Counted from the first letter of the stretch, positions 1 through 8,540 are shown. The stretch is DNA of 64,000 bases from Thermodesulfobacteriota bacterium (GCA_028278625.1 JANQDY010000085.1:1-64000); one strand, 5' to 3'. Notes: a model not told the origin generated them from the sequence alone. Translations and numbers: made by a program.

Positions 1-409
1 ACAATTCCCGCCAGGACCGGTGCAGGAATTTGGCCGGATCGAGACCCACCTTTCTAAGGGCGTGGCTGACCGGTCGGGCGGTATCGGAGTGGCCCCGGAT
101 CCTGAGGCCATAGGAGACATTTCCCTGCACGGACCTTTTGAGCAGGTACGGCTCCTGGCTCAACATGGTGACCTGGCGGCGCTGTGCCAGAGATACCTGG
201 GACAACGGCTCTCCCTGAAAGGTCCCTTCTCCAGAGGCCGGTCTTTCCAGAAACGCCAGAATCCGCATGAGGGTGCTCTTGCCAGAACCGTTGGGGCCGA
301 TGAGGCCCGTAATGCTTTTTTCTTCGATGTCCAGACGGTCCACCTCCAAAACCGTACGGTCACCATAAACCTGACAGATGTTTTCCAGATGATAGAGTGA
401 CTGGGACAT
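1..409 (-). CDS. tupC: Tungstate ABC transporter ATP-binding protein, 3' part outside window
   Basis: The first 136 codons of an ABC ATPase read from the ATG at 407-409 to the window edge, starting MSQSLYHLENICQVYG. The Walker A motif GPNGSGKST lies near residues 37-45 and a Q-loop-like MLSQEPYLLK near residue 82. The signature and Walker B motifs are beyond the edge. The start codon overlaps the stop of the permease gene (TAATG), which suggests translational coupling. It would energise tungstate uptake with the permease and binding protein upstream. Specificity is inferred from the TupA-like binding protein, so molybdate remains possible. Confidence 0.85.
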   Translation of the reverse strand, partial: MSQSLYHLENICQVYGDRTVLEVDRLDIEEKSITGLIGPNGSGKSTLMRILAFLERPASGEGTFQGEPLSQVSLAQRRQVTMLSQEPYLLKRSVQGNVSYGLRIRGHSDTARPVSHALRKVGLDPAKFLHRSWREL

Positions 410-1101
410 TAATCCGATAACCGTTTCAGGCCGCTCATGGCCAGATTGACCATTAATGCGAGGGTCAGAAGAATCATTCCCAGGGCGATCCCCATGGCAA
501 ACTGGCCCTTGCCCGTCTCCAGCGCGATGGCCGTCGTGATGGTCCGGGTGTGCCATTTGATATTGCCGCCGATCATCATGGAAATACCCACTTCCGACAC
601 AATCCGTCCATATGCGGCGGCGCCAGCCAGGGCCAAAGCGAATCTGGCCTCCCAAAGGGATGTCAAAAGCAACCGGCGCGGGTCCGCGCCCAGGGTCAAT
701 GCGGTCTGTTTGAGGCGATGGTCCAGATTTTCCACAGCGGTTGCGGTCATGGCCACAACGATGGGGAGACCCAGAATCGTTTGGCCGATGGCCATCCCGG
801 GGATGGTGAACAGCAACCCCAAATCTCCCAAGGGCCCTCTGTGGGACATGACGGCATAGCAGAGGAGACCGATGACCACCGTCGGGAGTGACAGCAGGGT
901 ATCCACCACCACCCGAATGGGCCTGGCGCCCGGGAAGCGGGCATAACCCAGGCAAAACCCGAGCGGCGATCCGATGGCCATGCTGGCCCCCACTGAGAGA
1001 CTGGAGGCAAGAACCGTGGTCTTAACCGCGGAATAGGTCTCCGGGTCCCCTCGAAAAAGGAGTTCAAAGGCCTGGATCAGTCCACTAAGGATGTAGTCCA
1101 T
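409..1101 (-). CDS. tupB: Tungstate ABC transporter permease
   Basis: A 230-residue inner-membrane permease with about five hydrophobic segments. The cytoplasmic EAA-type loop is visible around residues 137-170 (LGADPRRLLLTSLWEARFAL, then a conserved Gly/Glu stretch with SEVGIS). Length and composition fit the TupB/WtpB-type permeases. It lies 42 bp after the binding-protein gene and overlaps the ATPase start, so the three genes look like one operon. Membrane channel for the oxyanion delivered by the periplasmic protein. Confidence 0.85.
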   Translation of the reverse strand: MDYILSGLIQAFELLFRGDPETYSAVKTTVLASSLSVGASMAIGSPLGFCLGYARFPGARPIRVVVDTLLSLPTVVIGLLCYAVMSHRGPLGDLGLLFTIPGMAIGQTILGLPIVVAMTATAVENLDHRLKQTALTLGADPRRLLLTSLWEARFALALAGAAAYGRIVSEVGISMMIGGNIKWHTRTITTAIALETGKGQFAMGIALGMILLTLALMVNLAMSGLKRLSD

Positions 1102-1143
1102 GGATTCTGGCGGAGCGGATGTCTTATGACAAAAAGCACTTCC

Positions 1144-1971
1144 CTACCCGGCGTTGGGAATGAACAGTTTTTTGTTCAACAACTTGAAGTTACCGATCAA
1201 ATCCTGGGTCTTCTTTGAAGTCATCCATTCGATGAACCTCTTGGCCAGATCGTATTTTGCATTCTGGCAGTTGGCCGGGTTGACACAAATGACGCTGTAC
1301 TGGTTAAACAGGGCGCGATCCCCTTCCACCAGCGGTACCAGGGGAGGATTGCCGCCGAAATTATCGGCGAACTTGATATATGTACCGCGATCCGTCAGGG
1401 TGTAGCCCTTCTTTTCGGTGGCCACATTGATGGTGGCAATCATGCCCTGGCCCGTCTCTACATACCAATCCGCCTTGTACGGCACCACAAGCCCCGCGGC
1501 TTTCCACAGGGAGATTTCCTTTTTATTGGTGCCGGAATTATCCCCGCGGCTTGCAAAGACCGCGTTTCCCTGCCACAGTTTTTTCATGGCATCCTGCACG
1601 GCGGCACCTTTAATGCCGGCCGGATCATCTTTCGGGCCGATGATGAGAAAATCGTTATACATCACCCGGGTCCTGTCTTTTCCGTAGCCGGCGAGAACAT
1701 ATTTCTTCTCCGCCGCCGGCGCGTGGACCAGCAGAACATCCACGTCACAATTCTTGCCCAGTTCCAGGGCTTTTCCAGTCCCCACCGCCGTCCATTTGAG
1801 TTCAATCCCGGTGTCTTTCTTAAATTCCGGGGCCAGATAATCCAAGAGCCCGGTATTGTCGGTACTGGTGGTTGTGGCCAGCATCAGTTGATCAGCCGCC
1901 AAAGCGTTGAATGTCCCCCCCAACCACAGTAGAAGAGCCATTAATCCCAAAAAAACAGATCTTTTTGCCAT
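1144..1971 (-). CDS. tupA: Tungstate-binding periplasmic protein
   Basis: A 275-residue protein with an N-terminal signal peptide (about residues 1-26, cleavage near ALAADQ). The mature start LATTTSTDNTGLLDYLAP matches the TupA hallmark: a Thr/Ser-rich oxyanion-binding loop followed by TGLLDYL. A preceding GGGAGG ribosome-binding site fits the ATG at 1969-1971. It captures tungstate (possibly molybdate) in the periplasm for TupBC. Tungstate uptake fits an anaerobe that makes tungsten enzymes such as aldehyde oxidoreductase or formate dehydrogenase, though none is seen here. Confidence 0.9.
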   Translation of the reverse strand: MAKRSVFLGLMALLLWLGGTFNALAADQLMLATTTSTDNTGLLDYLAPEFKKDTGIELKWTAVGTGKALELGKNCDVDVLLVHAPAAEKKYVLAGYGKDRTRVMYNDFLIIGPKDDPAGIKGAAVQDAMKKLWQGNAVFASRGDNSGTNKKEISLWKAAGLVVPYKADWYVETGQGMIATINVATEKKGYTLTDRGTYIKFADNFGGNPPLVPLVEGDRALFNQYSVICVNPANCQNAKYDLAKRFIEWMTSKKTQDLIGNFKLLNKKLFIPNAG

Positions 1972-2350
1972 GCTTTTACCCTCCCGAGATGAAGAACTGC
2001 AACCGTATAGTAGATTCTCGCAATTCGATGTACCACATCAACAGTGAGTCAGCAACACTAAAGAGCTATTGACACCGAATGCGTCAGCCCGGATATTCCG
2101 ATACCCGCTGCTTTTTGTCATGCCTCCCATTGGGGTGCCGGCCCAGGAGAATGACAGATTTCAATATGTCCAAATTGACATAAAAAAGGTTTCCTGATAG
2201 AATGGTATAAAACATTCAGGCCCAAACACAACCGGCATGATATTGCAGAGCATCCTTATTAAAAGTCAATATAGCATTTTTGGTGATTCTTTTAATACTT
2301 ATAAAGATCGCCCATAAATATGTCAATAATAGCATACTAATTGAATAAAA
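1972..2350. other. Intergenic region upstream of tupA
   Basis: About 380 bp without a convincing gene. The part next to tupA should hold its promoter, but I could not place a clear -35/-10 pair. It includes one imperfect inverted repeat (2116-2156, listed separately) and an AT-rich stretch at 2250-2350. No riboswitch fold could be supported by eye. Confidence 0.4.
2116..2156. repeat. Imperfect inverted repeat upstream of tupA
   Basis: TGTCAT at 2116-2121 pairs with ATGACA at 2151-2156. Inside these arms a CTCC/GGAG block and a TGGG/CCCA block also pair, giving a 41-bp hairpin-capable element on either strand. It could be a REP-like intergenic element or a regulatory stem upstream of the tup operon. 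The sequence alone does not decide. Confidence 0.45.
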
Positions 2351-2539
2351 ATGCTTGAAAAAAGAGACTTGATAGCATCCGAAAAAGGGCTTCCAAAAAG
2401 GAGACGGCAGAAAGTCAAGATGGAGATCTATGGGGAGGAGATGGTTGAGAAAACCGTTAAACTGAGTGGAAACAGCGGAAGGCTTTATCTCCCTGCCCTT
2501 TGGGTGGGATCTCGCGTGAAAATCATAAAGCTCAGTTGA
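2351..2539 (+). CDS. Small AbrB/DUF2080-like protein
   Basis: A 62-residue ORF. The recognisable part begins at the internal Met at 2420 (MEIYGEEMVEKTVKLSGNSG...) and resembles the short swapped-hairpin AbrB-like proteins of the DUF2080 family, typified by EKTVKPSGNSGRVYVP followed by W-x-G-x-x-V. That family is common in archaea and often associated with transposons. Neither start has an ideal ribosome-binding site; a GGAG lies 16 nt before 2420. It stands alone, convergent with the MATE gene. It could be a relic of a mobile element. Function is unknown; DNA binding is inferred from the fold family only. Confidence 0.5.
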   Translation: MLEKRDLIASEKGLPKRRRQKVKMEIYGEEMVEKTVKLSGNSGRLYLPALWVGSRVKIIKLS

Positions 2540-2610
2540 ATCGGTCCCTCTTCCAGGCCTTTGACCTGCCCGTAAAAGGTCAGTTAAAGACCAAGCCGTT
2601 TCAGAGCGGA

Positions 2611-3984
2611 TCAATTCCTTGGTTGCTGAAAGGATTGCATGGCCTTGATACGCTTGAGATCCCATCTCAGCCACACCCCGCAAAAACCCATCTCCAGAAA
2701 GGCCGTTATGAGCTTGATCCACCATACGGCCTCGATTCCCCAGCCGTAAATGCCCGGCAGCGTAAAGACCATCAATGCGTAGAGGCCGTTATCCAGAACA
2801 GCCGCAAAAAAAGCGGGATATGTCTTGCCGATGCCCTGGAACACGGCGGAAACACACATAATGGTACCGACGAGGATATTCCCCAGGCCCATGACGGTGA
2901 GATAGGTGGTGCCGTAGGCGATGACCGCCCGGTCGCTGTTGAACACGCCCACGAGAAAGGCGGGAAACAAGAGGCAGAGCAACGTCCCCAACACCATGAT
3001 GCCCGAAGAGATGCCCCACCCGGCCCAAAAGGTCTGGTATATGCGGGGGATGCGACGGGCCCCGAAGTTCTGGGCCGCCATGGCGGCCATGGCCGAGGTG
3101 AGGGCCACAACGGGAAGGTATATGGACTGAAGGATGCGGAATCCGATGCCGATGGATGCCAGGGCCTCGGTACCGAAAGGTGCCACGACACGGTAGGTGA
3201 TGAGCATATTGATGGCCAGAAGAAAATAGGTAAAGCCGGAGGGCACACCGATGGCAAGACTTCTTTTGATGATGGCCGCCTTGGGGCGCCACACTCCGTG
3301 AATGTTCAAGGGAACGTTTTTGATGAAAATGAGATATGCGTAAACGGCCACCGCATAAACCTGGGAAATGAGAGAGGCCAAGGCAGCCCCTTGAACCCCC
3401 ATTTGGGGCACCCCAACAAGGCCGAAAATCAAAATCGGGTCAAGGATCATATTGAGGACAACGGACTGAAGGTTGATGAACATGGGGGTTTTGGTATTCC
3501 CCAACCCTCTGAAACAGGACATCAACACCTGCAGGAGGAGAATAAAGAAGAATGAAACGGAAAAAATCCGAAAGTACTCCACGCCCCAAATAAAGGACTC
3601 TCCCCTGCCGCCGAAGTAGCGGATGTAGGGGGACGCCGCCATCAGACCCAAGATGGAAACCAATAGGCCGGTTAATACAGTAAGGATGAGGGTCTGGCGA
3701 AATACCTCCGCCGCATCCGCCATGACACGCCTGCCCACGGCCCTCCCCATGAGGGCCATGCCGCCGGTTCCCAGAACAAAGGCAAGTCCCAGGATCACGA
3801 AGAAAGCATTTCCGGATATGGATACGGCAGCCACCGCATCCGGCCCCAGACGGCCCACGAAATAGAGATCCACCAGGAAATATAGGGTGAAAAGGGCCAT
3901 TCCCACAATGATGGGGGTTGAAAGTCTGATAAGATTCCGTGGAATGGATCCCCGGGTAAGGTCGGTGATGTTTTGCCTATTCAT
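2611..3984 (-). CDS. MATE family multidrug/metabolite efflux protein
   Basis: A 457-residue inner-membrane protein with about 12 hydrophobic segments in two similar halves. The N-terminus (GSIPRNLIRLSTPIIVGM) and the following LVDLYFVGRLGPDAVAA segment are typical of NorM/DinF-like MATE exporters, which expel drugs or metabolites against Na+ or H+. It stands alone, with no regulator next to it. No strong Shine-Dalgarno precedes the ATG. Substrate cannot be told from sequence. Confidence 0.85.
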   Translation of the reverse strand: MNRQNITDLTRGSIPRNLIRLSTPIIVGMALFTLYFLVDLYFVGRLGPDAVAAVSISGNAFFVILGLAFVLGTGGMALMGRAVGRRVMADAAEVFRQTLILTVLTGLLVSILGLMAASPYIRYFGGRGESFIWGVEYFRIFSVSFFFILLLQVLMSCFRGLGNTKTPMFINLQSVVLNMILDPILIFGLVGVPQMGVQGAALASLISQVYAVAVYAYLIFIKNVPLNIHGVWRPKAAIIKRSLAIGVPSGFTYFLLAINMLITYRVVAPFGTEALASIGIGFRILQSIYLPVVALTSAMAAMAAQNFGARRIPRIYQTFWAGWGISSGIMVLGTLLCLLFPAFLVGVFNSDRAVIAYGTTYLTVMGLGNILVGTIMCVSAVFQGIGKTYPAFFAAVLDNGLYALMVFTLPGIYGWGIEAVWWIKLITAFLEMGFCGVWLRWDLKRIKAMQSFQQPRN

Positions 3985-4377
3985 TGATTATATTTTGTCC
4001 ATCAAGAACGGATGCATTATCAGACTGCAATCGCAGGGGTCTGATGATAACCTTCGATCCTCCATACGGGATAGCTTAACGCGGCACAGCCGCAGGTTCT
4101 GGGCTCTGGGCCCTAGGTCCTGGGTGCCAGCTCCCAAAGCCTAGCGCCTATCTTGGGTACAGGGTTTTCCATCAATAAACTTCTTCCCTTTTGTGATAGA
4201 AAACCTGGTGATAGGGCACTAATTAGAGGAAAGGGACTTTGCTTGTCAACCAAAGAGAACACGAATGTCCCTGATCAAAATCTGTATCGATGAAACATCA
4301 GGTGTTGACTGCAACTTGCTAGTGCGATATTGTAACTACTGGTTGCAAAATGAAATCCGCGAAGGTTTGGAGGGAGC
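3985..4377. other. Intergenic region between MATE gene and toxin-antitoxin pair
   Basis: About 390 bp. It contains a short stem GCGGCACAGCCGC at 4081-4093 followed by a low-complexity CTGGG-rich stretch to about 4140. The same stem recurs at 8275-8289 before another low-complexity stretch. The right part holds the promoter of the toxin-antitoxin pair. Confidence 0.5.
4305..4333 (+). promoter_or_regulatory. Probable sigma-70-type promoter of the toxin-antitoxin pair
   Basis: TTGACT at 4305-4310 and TATTGT at 4328-4333 are separated by 17 bp, 45 bp before the antitoxin ATG. The antitoxin protein would be expected to bind here and repress. The overlapping TTGC motifs are suggestive, but no clean operator was identified. 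Confidence 0.5.
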
Positions 4378-4623
4378 ATGCCAAGCATAACGATCAGAGA
4401 AATCCCGGATGTTTTATACCAGGATATTAAGAATCTGGCCCAAGAGGAACGCAGGTCCATCAATAGTCAAATCATTTACGGGCTTTCGCAATATGTAAAA
4501 AGCAAAAAAACCACGGAACAGAGGCTTTCGGAGATTAGAAAACTGAGGGGATCCTTTGATGTGAAAGGATTTCATCCAACACAAGAGACATTGAAAACAA
4601 TGGTCGGGGAGGGGAGGCCGTGA
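4378..4623 (+). CDS. Ribbon-helix-helix antitoxin (VapB/FitA type)
   Basis: An 81-residue protein whose first 45 residues (MPSITIREIPDVLYQDIKNL, then the helix with RRSINSQII) match Arc/FitA-type ribbon-helix-helix antitoxins: a beta strand that contacts DNA followed by two helices. The C-terminal tail should wrap the toxin. It is preceded by GGAGGG. Its stop overlaps the toxin start by four bases (GTGA), the usual coupling for such pairs. Confidence 0.85.
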   Translation: MPSITIREIPDVLYQDIKNLAQEERRSINSQIIYGLSQYVKSKKTTEQRLSEIRKLRGSFDVKGFHPTQETLKTMVGEGRP

Positions 4624-5024
4624 TTGTCGTGGACACCAATATCATTAGCTATCTGATGATTCCAAATGACAAGTACAATCAATTGGCTGATGCCCTGTTT
4701 CAAAAGGATGGCAAGTGGAGTTCCCCGGCTTTGTGGCGACATGAATTTCTGAGTGTATTGAGTATCTACCTGCGACAAAATCTAATTGACGCGGCCGGGT
4801 GTAAATCTATTTTTCGGGAAGCCGTGGACTTGGTTGTCTCAAAGCCGATCTCTGATTCCGACAGGGTCTTTGACATCATCGAAGGCAGCAGTTTATCCGC
4901 ATACGATTGTGAGTTTGTGGCCCTTGCCATTGAGAACAACTTGCCTCTGATAACGGAAGATAAAAAAGTTATCCGCGAATTTCCCCACGTTGCCTTTTCA
5001 ATGAATCGCTATCTAAGCGTTTAG
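4620..5024 (+). CDS. vapC: PIN-domain ribonuclease toxin (VapC type)
   Basis: A 134-residue PIN-domain protein starting at GTG. The metal-binding acidic residues are present: D5 in VVDTN, E42 in WRHEF, D96 in SAYDCEFVALA and D114 in LITEDKK. VapC toxins cleave RNA, often tRNA, when released from their antitoxin. It is coupled to the upstream antitoxin, with a purine-rich ribosome-binding site inside the antitoxin's last codons. All catalytic residues are intact, so it is probably active. Confidence 0.88.
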   Translation: MIVVDTNIISYLMIPNDKYNQLADALFQKDGKWSSPALWRHEFLSVLSIYLRQNLIDAAGCKSIFREAVDLVVSKPISDSDRVFDIIEGSSLSAYDCEFVALAIENNLPLITEDKKVIREFPHVAFSMNRYLSV

Positions 5025-5047
5025 CCACCGAAGTTCCCTTTCCACAG

Positions 5048-5215
5048 ATGCTCTCCTACCGAATGCGGGACAACACGGCCCTGATCGCCGGCGAGGGCGC
5101 GCCGCCGGTCCCCGAGATGGAGAAGAAAGAGGACATGCTCGGCCTGGATGTGCTGGACAACGTCCATATGGCCGGTGAGCGCTTCTCCCGCATCATGCGG
5201 CGGTTGGCCGGTTAG
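5048..5215 (+). pseudogene. GC-rich C-terminal gene remnant, family unknown
   Basis: An open frame of 55 codons from ATG 5048 (MLSYRMRDNTALIAG...) to TAG at 5213-5215. It remains open upstream across the toxin's end, as if it were the tail of a longer lost gene. Base composition and codon use (GCC, CTG, CGG, ATC) are much richer in G+C than the neighbours. It has no promoter or Shine-Dalgarno of its own. I do not recognise the family. It is probably a relic of insertion or deletion next to the toxin-antitoxin pair. Confidence 0.35.
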
Positions 5216-5260
5216 GATTTCGGGGGCGCCGGGAGGCTGTCCTCAATGGCGGACCGATGC

Positions 5261-6457
5261 CTATCGGAGCCATATTTTCTCCAAGGCCGAGGTCGCCCTT
5301 TCCGATGCCTCCCCCGGAGCGGAATAGGCGTTTATCACTTTCCGGTCAACGGTCCAGTGGATGGTCTCGTATTCGCCAACGGGGTTTCCCGCTTCATCCG
5401 ATTCGAAATAGGCCCTCATCCCCCCCGTGGGGCCATTGACCGGATTCTTATACCAAACATAGGTGTGAATCGACGAAAGCACGAATTCACCGTCCTCCGC
5501 AACGTAGTATCTGTATTGCTTCAGCAGACCCTCTTCGTCGTAGATGAAAGACTCCTTTTCGGATGTCTCTTTTGTTTCGTCGTTCACCCAGACAACGGAT
5601 TCCAGGTAGCCTTCCGGAGTTTTCGTGATCACGGTGTGTTCGGTATAGTCATAGGTTCCGTCACCGTTTTCGTCGACGCTGTAGGTTTCGGGGTATCCGT
5701 CCCCATCGAAGGTACACTTGCTTTCGTAGGTCAATAGGCCCTCATCGTACGTTCTGTAGTATTGGTAATAACCAAACCCCGACACGCCCCTGAGGCTGTT
5801 CTTCACGGCCGTCACCCGAACCTTGTATTCACGGGAAACGCGTCCGACGGAATCATAGTAGACGCGAGAGCGGTACGTACTGTGTCCATCGGCGTTCCAT
5901 GAATAGTGTCTTTCATAGGATTTCAGGGCATCGGGATTGTCCGTGGGATCTTCCCCCAGTGCATAACGGATTTGGGATGTGATCAGATACAGGTTTTCAT
6001 CATAGGTATAGTCATATGCGCGAAAAAACACTCCCTGGCCGTCATAAAACTTATCGCGAAAGGGAAACCCCCGGGCGCTGAGGGTCGCCAGAGCCGTGTA
6101 ACGTAAATTTCCGTCACCGTCCGTGCAGGTTGAGGAACTCCAGTACAGATGGGCGGTTACATCGTATTCATAAACATAATTCAACGTCTGAACGACGGTA
6201 TTGTTGCTCCAAATGGAACCGGCAATGACCGGTTCCGGCTCCAAATCCCGGCGGAAGTCCCCGGCCACGGTATTCGCCCTGGCACCCGCGGGGACGGCCT
6301 TTTGGGCTACGGGCCGGGCGAATTCCTCGGTCACCTTCCAGAGTGTTCTCAAATCGTAGAGGGGCGAGGAGGACGTCCCGTTGTCGTCGGAACAGGACAT
6401 GAACAGGACCGCGGCCAACATGGCATGGAACGAAAGGATCAGTGAACGACGTTTCAT
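5261..6457 (-). CDS. YD-repeat-like lipoprotein, copy 1
   Basis: A 398-residue predicted lipoprotein. The signal peptide ends in the lipobox LFMSC, with lipidated Cys near residue 22, followed by the acidic SDDNGTSSS linker. The body has repeated Tyr-Asp strands such as YTYDENLYL, YDEGLLTYES and YDEEGLLKQYRYY, resembling YD/RHS-type beta-hairpin repeats that form shells or bind carbohydrate. AAGGAGG precedes the ATG. It is a tandem paralogue of the next gene, similar along its whole length. Surface or periplasmic location is inferred; function unknown. Confidence 0.75.
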   Translation of the reverse strand: MKRRSLILSFHAMLAAVLFMSCSDDNGTSSSPLYDLRTLWKVTEEFARPVAQKAVPAGARANTVAGDFRRDLEPEPVIAGSIWSNNTVVQTLNYVYEYDVTAHLYWSSSTCTDGDGNLRYTALATLSARGFPFRDKFYDGQGVFFRAYDYTYDENLYLITSQIRYALGEDPTDNPDALKSYERHYSWNADGHSTYRSRVYYDSVGRVSREYKVRVTAVKNSLRGVSGFGYYQYYRTYDEGLLTYESKCTFDGDGYPETYSVDENGDGTYDYTEHTVITKTPEGYLESVVWVNDETKETSEKESFIYDEEGLLKQYRYYVAEDGEFVLSSIHTYVWYKNPVNGPTGGMRAYFESDEAGNPVGEYETIHWTVDRKVINAYSAPGEASERATSALEKIWLR

Positions 6458-6541
6458 GTGATAACCTCCTTTTTTCCGGATCGTTTTCCTTTGATCATTG
6501 GCCGGCTCCTGTTCCTGATTGATGAAATTGCAGACCGATGC

Positions 6542-7732
6542 CTATTGGAGCCTTATTTTCTCCAACGTCTTCGTAAGCCTTTCATATTCCTCCCCCGTTT
6601 CGGAATAGTAGTGCCTGACGTACCGATCAACGGTCCAATCAATGGTTGCATATTCCCCCACGGGATTTCCTTCTTCATCCGATTCGAAAAAGACCCCAGT
6701 CCCGCCCGTGGGGCCATTGACGGGATTTTTGTACCAAACATACGTTCTAATGGACGTCAGCACGAATTCGCCATCCTCAACATCGTAGGATCTGTATCTC
6801 TTAAGAAGTCCCTCTTCGTCGTAGGCGAAAGACTCCTTAAGATAGGCCTCTCCCGTGCCGTCGTTCACCCAGACAATGGTGTCCAGAAAGCCTTCCGGGG
6901 TCTTTGTGATCTCGGTGTGGGCGTTAAATTCATAGGTCCCGTCACCGTTTTCGTCGACGCTGTAGGTCTCGGGGTATCCGTCCGCATCGAAGGTGTGCTT
7001 GCTCTCATAGGTCAATAGCCCCTCATCATATATTCTTTCGTACTCGTAATTACCCACGCTCCAACTGCCTCTGACGCTATTCCTAACCATCGTCGAGCGG
7101 AATTTGAATTCTTCGGAAATAATTCCCTGCGAATCATAGTAAACCCCTGATCGGGTCGTACAGATTCCATGAGTGTTCCACGTATAATACTTTTCGGAAT
7201 ATTTTCTGGCATCCGGGTTATCCGTGGGATCCACCCGGGTGGCGTATCGGATCTCGGATGTTATCAGGTACTCGCTTTCGTCATAGGTATAATCCCAAGC
7301 GAGAACAAAGGTTCCCTGGTAATAGGCCATTAAGCGTTGGGGAAATCCCCAGTCGTCGAGGGTCTGCACATATGTGGCAATATTACCGCTGGCGTAGGTA
7401 GTGGTTCCGGATGTAAAGTAGAGATGCGCATTTTCACCGTATTCATAAACGGTCTCCCACTCCACCGTTGCCGTATTGTTAGGCGCAATGGCTCCGGGAA
7501 CGGCCCGTTCCGGCCCGAAATCCGGGCGGAAGGGCGCCGGCACGGTCATTCCCGCGGGATGCGCGGGAGCGGCCTTTGCCGCGGTCGGCTCGGCAATCAC
7601 CTCGGACGTCCGGGTGAGCGTTCTCAGATCGTACACGGGTGAAAACGAAGTCCCGTTATCGTCGGAACAGGACATCAACAGGGCCCCGGCGAAAACAGCG
7701 AACAACGAAAGAAATCGTGAACAAAGTTTCAT
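6542..7732 (-). CDS. YD-repeat-like lipoprotein, copy 2
   Basis: A 396-residue paralogue of the downstream lipoprotein. The start at 7732 (MKLCSRFLSL) is chosen because AAGGAGA precedes it; an ATG seven codons earlier lacks a site. The lipobox is LLMSC followed by SDDNGTS. It shares blocks such as TFDADGYPETYSVDENGDGT and KNPVNGPTGG with copy 1, separated by only 84 bp, so this is a tandem duplication. The two may be co-transcribed. No catalytic motif is visible. Confidence 0.75.
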   Translation of the reverse strand: MKLCSRFLSLFAVFAGALLMSCSDDNGTSFSPVYDLRTLTRTSEVIAEPTAAKAAPAHPAGMTVPAPFRPDFGPERAVPGAIAPNNTATVEWETVYEYGENAHLYFTSGTTTYASGNIATYVQTLDDWGFPQRLMAYYQGTFVLAWDYTYDESEYLITSEIRYATRVDPTDNPDARKYSEKYYTWNTHGICTTRSGVYYDSQGIISEEFKFRSTMVRNSVRGSWSVGNYEYERIYDEGLLTYESKHTFDADGYPETYSVDENGDGTYEFNAHTEITKTPEGFLDTIVWVNDGTGEAYLKESFAYDEEGLLKRYRSYDVEDGEFVLTSIRTYVWYKNPVNGPTGGTGVFFESDEEGNPVGEYATIDWTVDRYVRHYYSETGEEYERLTKTLEKIRLQ

Positions 7733-8210
7733 GAGCTCATCTCCTTTTTCCAAAAAAATGGCTTACCCCGAAGAGCCGGGCAACGAAGATACGCTTTCAC
7801 CAAAACCATCTTTCCGTTTCATCCGGGGACGGATTTTGCCTCCGGTCGGCATCTGAAGTCTCCCGAATAAAATGGTGAAGGTTTTTAGGGAAAACGAAAA
7901 AATATAATAAATCGAAAATAGACACATTTGTCAAGAAGAATAATAGCTGTTATTAAATTTACGCAGTTCATATTAATGGACTATAATGCATAATATTCTT
8001 TTTTATTTCAAAACACATCCCCCAAAGAAGATCATCCGGAATTTTCAATTATAATATTAAGCATTTATCAAGCGCTCGCCGGATATTTGACTTATCAGGG
8101 AAGTACCACGTTTTTACCAAATTTAAAAAAACAATTTTAAGCAAGGCGATCTAGTCATTAAAAATAATTGCTTTACATTATTCCGATCTCCCTTTATAAG
8201 AAAATAGTTA

Positions 8211-8241
8211 GCCTGATGCGTCGGCTACCCGCTTTCAAACC
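8211..8241 (+). repeat. Short dispersed repeat, copy A
   Basis: GCCTGATG is followed after a few bases by TACCCGCTTTCAA. A diverged copy (GCCTGATG ... TACTCGCTTTCAA) lies at 12453-12484. The two copies bracket the 3.9-kb surface-protein gene. Origin unknown. Confidence 0.4.
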
Positions 8242-8274
8242 CTGCTTTCGGGGAAGATTTTTCACTATACCAGT

Positions 8275-8438
8275 GCGGCACAGCCGCAGTTTTCAGTTGT
8301 CAGTTATCAGTGGTCAGAACCGTAGGTTCTTTTAAAGCAGAAAGGATCGAACGGCATTCAAAAGGTTCCTTCCAAGGATTATGAGTGCATCGTATCAACA
8401 GGCTTTTTTCTGACAACTGCCAACTGATAACTGACAAC
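8275..8438. repeat. Composite intergenic element: GC stem plus inverted CAGTT repeats
   Basis: The stem GCGGCACAGCCGC (shared with 4081-4093) is followed by GTTGTCAGTTATCAGT at 8296-8311. The inverse of that 16-mer lies at 8423-8438, within a longer reverse-complementary stretch from 8408. The arms could fold into one large hairpin. It looks like a non-coding dispersed element. Confidence 0.45.
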
Positions 8439-8540
8439 TTTCTTGTCTTTTGTGCCGGAAATTTGGGCAACAATGCACCAATAGATTTTCAAACAGACCG
8501 TTGCCGGAGCGTTGTAGAGAATGACATCGATACATTAACA

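Noticed and set aside
1972..2215. Molybdenum-cofactor-type riboswitch before tupA
   Set aside because: A GCCTCCC stretch is present but on the opposite strand to tupA, and no full fold could be drawn.
2216..2725. Open frame of 169 codons overlapping the end of the MATE gene
   Set aside because: No Shine-Dalgarno, no domain, and it overlaps the MATE coding end in another frame.
2500..3555. Open frame of 351 codons opposite the MATE gene
   Set aside because: It lies antisense to a clear membrane-protein gene, is rich in His, Gly and Asp in a way typical of reversed membrane codons, and matches no family.
4378..5215. Defence island around the toxin-antitoxin pair
   Set aside because: Only a single VapBC-type pair and a gene stub are present; no nucleases, helicases or other defence genes adjoin.
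5246..7018. Plus-strand frames opposite the YD-like lipoproteins (5246-5737, 6458-7018)
   Set aside because: Their similarity to each other only reflects the duplication of the lipoprotein genes on the other strand.
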